Source: Allium sativum | Taxonomy: Eukaryota; Streptophyta; Magnoliopsida; Asparagales; Amaryllidaceae | NCBI GenBank assembly: GCA_030737875.1 | Contig: CM060923.1 | Coordinates: forward strand, 493,670,453-493,734,452 | Direction of reading: 5' to 3' | DNA length: 64,000 nucleotides | Part shown: positions 55,666 through 64,000 of the stretch, piece after piece | Layout: each line of letters begins with the position of its first letter | Position numbering within the stretch: position 1 is the first letter of the stretch | Position numbers and translations under genes: made by a program | Notes under the pieces: generated by a model | Seen by the model: the letters and a program-made list of their open reading frames with translations, nothing else | Told to the model about the DNA's origin: nothing | Databases searched by the model: none

Positions 55666-57327
55666 TTGCTGAAGAAGGCCGCAATAGCTCACGTGTATGA
55701 CGGGTCGAACCCGCCAGCTGCTTCCGAAGGAGCAGATAAACCCGATGTTTTGGGAGGTACCCTTACAATTAAAAATATACCTGTTTCTGTATTGTTTGAC
55801 ACGGGTGCATCACGTAGTTTTATTGCTAGTAACACAGTGCACAAATTAAAGTTAAAACAGAGAAAGCTTAAAGATTCGGTTGTAGTACATAATCCGATAG
55901 GGGGTTCTATTATTCTCAGTTCATGTTGTAGAGTGTCAATCTCTTATTCTTTCTTCAAGTTTCCTTTCAATCTAGTCGTTATGGACTTTCCCGAATTCGA
56001 TATCATTCTCGAGCTGGATTGGTTAACGAAATACGAAGCTGAGGTAAAGTGTGCAGAACAAATAGTAAAAATTCAAACGAAGCTTGGACATATATTTATA
56101 CCCTGTCATGGTTCGAATCCAGATAGAAAAGAATTTTGGTCTGCATTAGAAGTTACCCCCACTTCCATAGAAAAGATTCCTATTGTCAGAAACTATGCGG
56201 ATGTGTTTGAAGAAGTCGAAACCTTACCTCCGCAAAGAGAAATAGAATTCAGAATCGATCTAATTCCCAATGCCAGACCAGTGGTACATCCAATTCGCAG
56301 AATGACTCCAAAGGAAAAAGAAGAATTAGGCGATCAAACTTGTCAACTGTTGTGGAAGGGTCTAATCAGACCTAGCTTTTCTAATCGAGGTGCAGCTGTT
56401 GTGTTTGTCCCAAAGTCAGACGGTACTCTTCGATTGTGCGTTGATTACCGAGACCTCAACAAACAGACGCTCAAAAATAAATACCCATTACCCCGCATCG
56501 ATGATCTGCTAGACCAATTAAATGAGGCGAGAGTATTTTCCCGAATGGACCTAGATACAGGTTTTCATCAATTGAGAATAGCAGAGGAGTGTGTTCCTTT
56601 GACAGCTTTCAGAGGTCCAGACATATTTTATGAATGGTTAGTAATGTCGTTCGGCCTGTGCAACGCTCCAGCATACTTTGTCGATCTAATGAATGGAGTG
56701 TTCAGGGGAGTTCTGAATAAATTTGTCCTCGTATTCATCGATGATATTTTAATTTACTCCAAATCAAAACCCGAGCATGAAAAACACTTAGAACAAGTAT
56801 TGGAGATTCTAAGAAATAACGTCTTCAAAGCCAAATTCTCTAAATGTGTCTTCTGGCAGGAAGAAGTAAAGTTTCTTGGCCATGTTGTGTCAAAGAAAGG
56901 GATTTCTGTAGATCCGAGCAAAATAACAGCGATTCAAGACTGGAAACAACCCACTACACCCACAGAGGTTAGAAGTTTTATGGGGTTGGCTAGTTATTAT
57001 CGAAAGTTCGTTAAGGATTTTTCGAAGATATCCGATCCGTTAACGAAGCTCACGAAGAAGCATGAGAATTTTAAGTGGACTTCTGACTGTGAAGAAGCTT
57101 TCCAGGAATTGAAAGAGAAACTGACAACTGCTCCAGTGTTAACCATTATTGATGGCAATCAGGATTTGACGGTTTGGACAGATGCTTCTGTTAGAGGTCT
57201 TGGTGCAGTGTTAATGCAAAGAGGCCAAGTAGTCGCTTATGCAAGCTGCCAACTGAAACCACATGAGAAGAATTATGTAACTCATGATCTTGAGTTGCTA
57301 GCTATCATTTTTGCACTAAAAATCTAG
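55666..57327 (+). pseudogene. Protease, RT and RNase H region of element E (open segment, 553 codons)
   Basis: This is the longest open stretch of the broken pol, in the same frame as the zinc knuckles. Residues are counted from 55666. The protease motif DTGA is at 45-48. Reverse transcriptase spans about 200-450 with FIDD at 357-360 and [10 protein letters not shown] just before. RNase H starts with D506, and E543 lies near the end. The segment has no true ATG start; upstream it continues gag after TAG 55570. It ends at TAG 57325, at a place where element D has a Trp, consistent with a TGG to TAG change. Confidence 0.88.
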
Positions 57328-57798
57328 AGACATTATTTATTGGGCGAGAAATTTGTACTGTACACAGATCATCAATCATTGAAGTATTTATACACCCAGA
57401 AAGATCTGAATTTGAGACAGCAGTGTTGGCTAGAATTTCTTGCAACGTATGATCTTGATATCCTGTATACGCCGGGGAAGGCTAGCGTTGTAGCGGATGC
57501 TCTTAGTAGAAAAACCGCAATTGTTGCCAATCTTATAATTACGCCTGGCTTGATTGATAAGATATGTGCTCTCCAGAGGAATGATTATTTCATTCAAAGG
57601 ATCAGAGGGAGAATCCAGAAGGGAGAGCCCTCAAGTTTTCAGATAGATAAAGAAGAAGTTCTGAGACTGAAAGGGAGAATATGTGTTCCCAACATCCCTG
57701 AGCTCAAAAGAGAAGTGCTAAATGAATGCCATAAATCTAAACTTTGCATTCATCCTGGTGTGAGTAAAATGTACAACGATATCAAATGCACTTTCTAG
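57328..57798 (+). pseudogene. RNase H end and integrase zinc region of element E
   Basis: It continues the same frame after TAG 57325. The RNase H aspartate is in [10 protein letters not shown], then [12 protein letters not shown] marks the domain end, followed by the start of the integrase H/C zinc domain (CHKSK..IHPG). It stops at TAG 57796, at the aromatic FFW-like position of the domain. Confidence 0.85.
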
Positions 57799-58173
57799 TG
57801 GAAGGCAATGAAGAGGGATATTTCTTTGTATGTTAGCAGATGCCCTACTTGTCAATTGGTCAAGAGCGACCAACATAAGCTAGCTGGATTGCTGCAACCG
57901 TTGGAAGTCCCATGTTGGAAATAGGAACAGATTTCCATGGATTTCATAGATGGTTTGCTGCGAACCAGGAAAGGTAATGGCCGCATTTGGGTAATCGTAG
58001 ATCGCTTCACGAAGACTGCCCATTTCATACCTGTCAGATCCAATAGAACCGCTCAAAGTCCAGCACAGATATATTTTAAAGAAATCGTTAAGCTGCATGG
58101 AATTCCCATCAGCATAGTCAGTGATAGAGACCCAATATTTGCTAGCAAATTCTGTGAGGCTTTCCAGACATAA
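57799..58173 (+). pseudogene. Integrase core of element E, first part
   Basis: In frame after TAG 57796 come the CPTC pair of the zinc domain, a further TAG at 57922 (Trp in element D), then the first catalytic Asp in MDFIDG and the second in SDRDP. It ends at TAA 58171. Confidence 0.83.
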
Positions 58174-58977
58174 TTGGGAACGAAACTGAATATGAGCACT
58201 GCTTATCAACCTCAAACAGATGGCCAAACTGAGCGGGTGAATAGAATTCTAGAAGATTTATTGCGGACTTGTATAATTTATTTTGGTGGGTCATGGGAAG
58301 ATCACTTGCATTTGGCAGAATTCTCATATAACAATAGCTATCAAGCAAGTTTGGGAATGTCGCCATTTAAAGCATTATATGGCAGACCGTGCAAATCTCC
58401 AGCATGTTGGGTAGAACCTGGCAATAGACTTGTGTTAGGACCCGATATGATTAGAGAAGCATCTGATAAAGTCGACTTCATCAAAAAGCGATTGAGAACC
58501 GCACAAAGCCGACAGAAAAGTTATGCTGATACTAGAAGAAGAGATTTGACATTTGCTGTTGGTGACCATGTTTATTTGAAAGTTTCTCCGATGAGAGGAG
58601 TAATCAGATTTGGCAAAACTGGGAAGTTGGCACCGAGATTTATTGGTCCCTTTCCTATACTTGAACGAATTGGAACTCTTGCTTATAGGGATCAATTACC
58701 AGATTGGTTGCCTGGAGTGCATGATGTATTTCACGTATCTCAACTTAGAAGACATGTGCATGATCCAGATCTTGTTGTAGAAGAAGCAGCGCAACAGGAT
58801 ATAAACATAACTCCAGAATTAGCTGTTAGAAGAGAGCCACTAAAGATTGTTGGCAAAGAAACTAGAGAACTAAGAAGAAAAAAGGTTCATTTAGTTAAAG
58901 TGCAATGGAGTAGTGATCCTATAGACTGTACTTGGGAGACTGAGGAAAGCATTAAGCAAGCTTACCCCAAATGCTGA
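58174..58977 (+). pseudogene. Integrase end and chromodomain-like tail of element E (267 codons)
   Basis: In frame after TAA 58171 the segment has the catalytic Glu in [10 protein letters not shown] (Glu at about residue 20). A GPF motif follows (KLAPRFIGPF), then a tail with LVKVQWSSDPIDCTWETEE that parallels the chromodomain-like end of element D. It ends at a normal TGA. This places E in the chromovirus group, probably Tekay/Del-like. Confidence 0.86.
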
Positions 58978-59083
58978 GTGGACATCTCTGACTAACTCCG
59001 GTGCAAGGTACCTTTAAAATACTTTGCATTTACATTTTGTTTCCTACTTTACTGTTGTTTCCTTTTCGAGGACGAAATGTTTT

Positions 59084-59093
59084 AAGTGGGGGA
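59084..59093 (+). other. Element E polypurine tract
   Basis: AAGTGGGGGA lies three bases before the 3' LTR start, after the CCTTTTCGAGGACGAAATG motif. The core is identical to B and C. Confidence 0.88.
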
Positions 59094-59096
59094 TAT

Positions 59097-62000
59097 TGTA
59101 ACAACCCGGAAAATACGAGCCAATTTAAAATTTTTAAATTGATCATTTCATAGGAATTTGAACAATTGAAATAGAATATTTCAATAAAATAGTGAATTAG
59201 AAGTGGTGAGTCAGTTGGAAAATTTGAATTCAAACCTTGACTGACTGTGCAGGGTGGAAAATATAACGGATTTTAGTGAAACCAAAAATAATTAAATCTG
59301 TTTATCAATACCTTTCTAATGAATCCGAAAAATCGAAGTTTCATAGTGGGAATCAAAAGTTATGGCCGAATGAATTTTCAGAAAGGTCACTATATAGAAT
59401 ATATAGCCCTGGAAAATAGATATTTTGCAAACGACCTCGGAATTCGACGAAACCACTTTTGTTGGGTCCGGGATGTCAAACTATTGCTAGGTTTCAAATT
59501 TCATAATTTTTGAAGCTAGTATGTGAGCCTGGCAAAAGAAAATGTGTTTGGTCAATTTCTGTTAAATTGGATCGACTAGAAAATGGCCATTTTTCAAACG
59601 ATCTCAGAATTCGACGAAACTAGTTTTGTTGGGACCGTAGTGTCAAAACATAGCTAGATTTATTTTTCTGGAATTTTTCGAATCAGTTTGTGGCCCTGGC
59701 AAATTGAAATGTACGTTCAAAGTTAAAAATTAAATGTTTTATATTTTAATTTGAAGAATAACTGACTGTAACAGTCGAATTGGCCAACGAAACATATCCC
59801 ATTGTGTCCGAGATGGGGGTATTCAGCTGGGGACGACAGTCATTGGGTTTGAATTGGTGTCCGTGTGGAGAAACACTATTTAAAAATTTATTAAAACCAT
59901 TGGCCAATCAGAAATTTTCTTTCATTATTTTTAAAAATAAAAAAACCCCAGAAACCCTTTTTCTCCCTCCCGATCGACGATTTACATCGTTCGCCCCTTC
60001 CCAGCCAAATCGCCGCCGCCACAGGCGATTCCAGCCTTCGCCACCACCACCAGTAGACGCGCCTCCCTCCCCTCTTCCAATCCGACCCAAGCTCGACCCC
60101 TATCGCCTCCTCCATCACCAGAATCGTCGATCCAAAGTCGAGCACTTCCCGTCGCCGCCCCGATCACCAGAGACCACCGAACCACCTCAAACCACCCTGC
60201 GTCGACTCCCCTCTCCTCCCTCTTCCACGTCATCACCTCTGATCATCCTATCGTGCCTCAGTTCTCGCGAAAACTGCAACCCTAGTTTTGAACCATCGAA
60301 AAAGGTGAGTTCTTTTTTATGTTTGAAATTTGAAAAATCATATCTTTATGGTGTGTTGACGAAATTCGATGAAACAGGAAACATCGGGACCGCAAGGAAG
60401 CTCTCTACCACATAGAAGATATGGCGGATTTTTCTGAGTCATCTACGATTTTTAGCACTCCAAAAACTAAAGTGAGAAATCTAAATTAAATGAATTTGAG
60501 TGGAAAATTTCGTGTATAAATTATATAAGCGAAATATAAATTACACACGTGTTGTATACCTCATGTACATACGATGTGTAAGTTATATAAGCGAAGTATG
60601 AATTATACATTCATAGTATAATTGATATATGTGTTGAAATGCAAGTGAAATATAGCAATAATATATATATACTCCCCTCGTCCACAAACCATGGACGATA
60701 TTTATTGTCGTGTATAGGTGTGAAATATTGGATGAAAATGCTAATAATTGAATAATTGTTTGTGGTTGATATTGATTGGTTGTGGTTGAAAAATACCCAT
60801 TGGTGATTGAAATGAATTGGAAATAATTGTGGAAATAAAAATAAAACATGCCGCCTGCGTGCGAATTAGATGCATGAATCCCCATTGTCAAAAACCGCGA
60901 GGTTTTAAGGTAGAGCGAGGAGCCGTACTAGGGACGGTGCCGGTTTTAACTACCCTGCCGTTATGCTGCCGAAATTTTGAATAATATTCATGTGTTAGAA
61001 TTATTTTCATATGTTGAAATTATCTTCATGCGTTGAAATGAAAGTCATGTGTTGAAACTATATCCATATGTGGAAATACTCATGTGTTGAGAAGTGATGT
61101 GTGAAAATTAAATTCATGTGTGAATGAATGAAGTGTTTAAACAATAAAAATCACATTTTTATAATATATATGATGTATGTAAAATATTCGCCTTATATAT
61201 AAATAGTTTTAATAATAAAAATTTCATCTTTCTTATATGAACAACATATATAAAATATCCATGTGTGGAAATGCTCATGTGTTGAGAAGTGTGTGTGTGT
61301 TGGAAAAGTTCATGTGTTGAATAAAAAGATTGAACAACAAAAATTACATTTTTATTGAAACTATGAAGTGTTGAAAACATTCATTTGTCGAATAAATATT
61401 TTAAATGAAAAATTTCATTTTTATCATATATGTGATATGCTAAAGATATGCGATCATTGGAATAAATATTTGTGAAAGAAATATTATTTTTAACATGCAT
61501 AGGAACTAAATAAAATAGTCATGTGTTGAAATGTATTTTAGTTCGCCAAAATTATCCATTTTAAAATGTGAAGTGTTAAAAATAGCCACTTGTTCAAATA
61601 AGTATGCATGAGTTGAAATATTCATTAATTAGCTAATGATATGATTTTTGCCTATGCATGCAACATTAGAATGAATGGTGTTTTTAAACCAAAGTGAATC
61701 AAATAAGAAGTTGAATGGAAAATGAGAAGTGATAAGAATTGTATATATGTACATGCATGTTTATTGAACAGGTTATAGCAAAGAGGCTAGAGAAGAGGAA
61801 TAAAATTTTATGCCCGACAAATAGGTACACGTTTACTGTTTTGTTTGGGTGATGATTTTATGAGCCTGTTGGCTAGCCGCTTGGCTTTTTCTTTTTCTTT
61901 TTGACATGAGACGCCCGTGAGGCTATTTGGGAATTTTCCAGCCCCTCACGTACAAAGGAGGTTCTGGCGAAATTTTCCAAAATTTAAAGGCGTTAGCGAA

Positions 62001-64000
62001 ATATTTGAAGTGAAAACGATATTGAAATCGTCGAATGAACTCTATTTATATAAATATATAAATATAAATAAAATTAAAATGAAACGTGGCCGTGTAGTTC
62101 GTGTTTTGAAACCGTGATTTCAAATGGCTAGTGCGGGAAATTCGACCATTGGATTTTCCCGAAACCGCAACCGTTGGGTTCGCCTTGGAAATTTCTTTCC
62201 AACGGCACCAACTTTGTGAAGATCCGGCGGTTGGATTGTCTGGAATGTTTAATTCAAATCTGAAGAAAAACAGCGTCAGAAACGATTATATATATATATA
62301 ATTAAATTAAATCGAATAACGATGCTGCAGTTCGTAAATTGAAATCGTAACTTCAAATGGCTAGTGTGGAAGATCCGACGGTTGGATTTTCCCAAACCTA
62401 AAACCATTGGATTCGTTTTGAAATGATCTTTCTAATGATATAAAATTTGTGATGATCCAACAGTTAGATTTCCAGATATGTGTAAAACAAATTTAGTGAA
62501 AAACAGCGTCAGTGCATCGGCACGACCTGAATCGTCGTTTAATTAAATATGGCCGTTTTAAATAAATAAAAATGGCGGAATATCACTATAAAATACTATA
62601 GACGATATAGAGTGGAAAGAAACCAATTTTGTTGTGTTTGCTTGAGATGTGATAGTTGAATGTATTTAACATGAAAATTATAACTAAAGAACTGAAATGT
62701 GAATGTTGAATAGTCTAACCATGTGATAAATTGATTTGAAAATCTAAATATACGTGGGTTATTTGAAAAGGCCGAGTTCATCTCATTTCAAATAATCGAT
62801 CGACGTCGAGAAGTCGAAGAGTCGAAGACGGTTGAAGACCAACGATCTTCACATTGGATGGATGGGCGCTACTGATGCTCGTGATTGGAGTAGCTACCGT
62901 GAAGTAGCTGAAGTAGTAGCCGTCCAAACATACTGTTGATTGTGCGGATATGCGAGGAATTTGGTGCCTCCGGTTTCGTTCAAACCCAGAACGAACTTGT
63001 AAATGGACTGTGTGTCTGACATTGGATTTTGTTCTGTGCTGATTGATCTCTGTTAAATATATATCTGTTTGGCGGTGGAGAATTTATTCTCTTGCTTAAT
63101 GCCCTTCTCTGAGACATACGAGCTCAGAGGTTATGTATTGATAGAAATCAGTCGCATGGAGTGGATTGCCTGTGTGGCACGCCTAAGTGGCATATGATCA
63201 AGGCTTCTGTTGCAAAGCAAAGTCTTGTGGTTGGTGATCAAAGCATGGTCTGTGTGACGTAGCTTTGTGTATAACGTGAATTCGCGAGCCTTACACCCCG
63301 GTATGAGTCAAAAAAGGGAGAAGGACCGAAGGAGTGCACGACGTTTTTTTCTAGCTATGGTGGTGTCAGTGACCTCCCAGCCCTGACATTTATATCTACT
63401 TTTCACCTGTGTGGTTGTTGGAATACGAGGTGCCTCGATTATAGGTCTGTAAGGACCGGGAAACGTGTGTTCAGGAATAACTAATCCTCAAAAGTAAGAG
63501 AGGACCGGCCTTGGAGGATCCAGGGATTGCTGTGTGCGGTCCCGAAGCATTTGCTAGAGTGTTTCGAACAGAGAGGAGCTTGCCCCTTGCCTCGACTCAT
63601 GAAGGAATCCAATTTCCAATACGAAATATGCGAATGTGATTGTATTACTAGTAGGGCGACATGATATATGGTACTCATGCCGTCTAAGATTGATATTTAT
63701 GATTGAAATCGCTTTTGAAACATATATGCACTAGTAATAATATCAAACATTTTTGTTTTATACGTATGAAGCATTTTTGGCCATTATAAGGTAAAACTCT
63801 ATCCTCCGGCTTGCGTTGCATTGTGTGATGGGACCTGAGTCTTATAATGGCTTCATTTTATAAAAAGCATTGCGATGATTTAATCATTTACTTTATTTCA
63901 TGCACTTGCACTCATTGGAGTAAACCCGTTCCGTGAAAGTGGCGTGGTCCTTCGATTTGCCTTATTATTGTTGTTAATAAGTTAAGTAGATTTCTCATAC
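59097..64000 (+). repeat. Element E 3' LTR, truncated by the window end
   Basis: It aligns with 49124 to about 54046. It keeps the U3 duplication, C/T-rich leader and donor (60305), CATGTGTTGA zone, module (about 61761-61990), duplicated block and TTCGTTC / GAACGAA hairpin (62985-63005, perfect here although mismatched in the 5' LTR). The window stops just before the CAGTC hairpin. Confidence 0.92.

Larger units (their letters stand above)
49124..64000 (+). mobile_element. Element E: decayed giant-LTR gypsy element with gag-pol, 3' end outside window
   Basis: The 5' LTR is 49124-54493 (5370 bp), the internal region 54494-59096 (4603 bp) and the 3' LTR 59097 to the window edge (4904 bp seen). 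The internal region encodes gag, protease, RT, RNase H, integrase and a chromodomain-like tail, all interrupted. Sampled LTR differences are about 4%. The LTR start, primer site, leader hairpins and polypurine tract match B and C, making E the likely coding relative of those non-autonomous elements. The right duplication is not visible; the left flank is TCTTT. Confidence 0.93.

Noticed and set aside
59780..60415. 211-codon ORF in the 3' LTR of E
   Set aside because: The equivalent ORF in the 5' LTR is 132 codons with altered frame. It spans the promoter, leader and splice donor, so it is not a conserved protein.

Overview
The window looks like repeat-rich heterochromatin of a flowering plant. 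It is AT-rich and made almost entirely of nested Ty3/gypsy LTR retrotransposons primed by initiator-methionine tRNA. I see no intact host gene. The plant assignment rests on chromovirus (Tekay/Del-like) polyproteins, the TGGTATCAGAGC primer site, and plant-type TATA and splice-donor signals. I do not name a species.

Layout. Element B occupies 1-46519, with its 5' end outside the window. It is a non-autonomous element with LTRs of about 6.07 kb and an internal body of only about 1.05 kb. Element A (1465-14510) is complete and sits inside the internal body of B. It has two 6.0 kb LTRs around a 1.0 kb non-coding body, and its target-site duplication (TSD) is ATTTA. Element C (19017-44122) is complete and sits inside the 3' LTR of B. 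It has two 6.5 kb LTRs around a 1.04 kb non-coding body, TSD ATATT. Element D (28326-39402, minus strand, TSD TAAAA) sits inside a tandem repeat in the 3' LTR of C. It is a young Tekay-like chromovirus with an intact 1491-codon gag-pol.

The interval 46520-49123 holds unassigned AT-rich DNA, a short minus-strand LTR start, an isolated LTR 3' fragment (47625-48704), and a 39-codon ORF resembling a signal peptide. Element E starts at 49124 and runs off the right edge. It has 5.4 kb LTRs and a 4.6 kb internal region with a gag-pol broken by stops and a frameshift. Its LTRs, priming site and polypurine tract resemble those of B and C, so it is the best candidate for the autonomous relative of the giant-LTR elements.

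The LTR differences I sampled by eye agree with the nesting order. They are about 4-5% for B, 2-3% for C, 1% or less for A and about 0.4% for D; E is about 4%.

The most interesting signal is not protein coding. Elements A, B, C and E share RNA-like hairpins at equivalent positions. These include hairpins just after the primer-binding site with a repeated loop and compensatory base changes. They also share a gene-like promoter, pyrimidine-rich leader and splice donor inside the LTR, and a module of about 200 bp that lies in the LTR of A and E but in the internal body of B and C.
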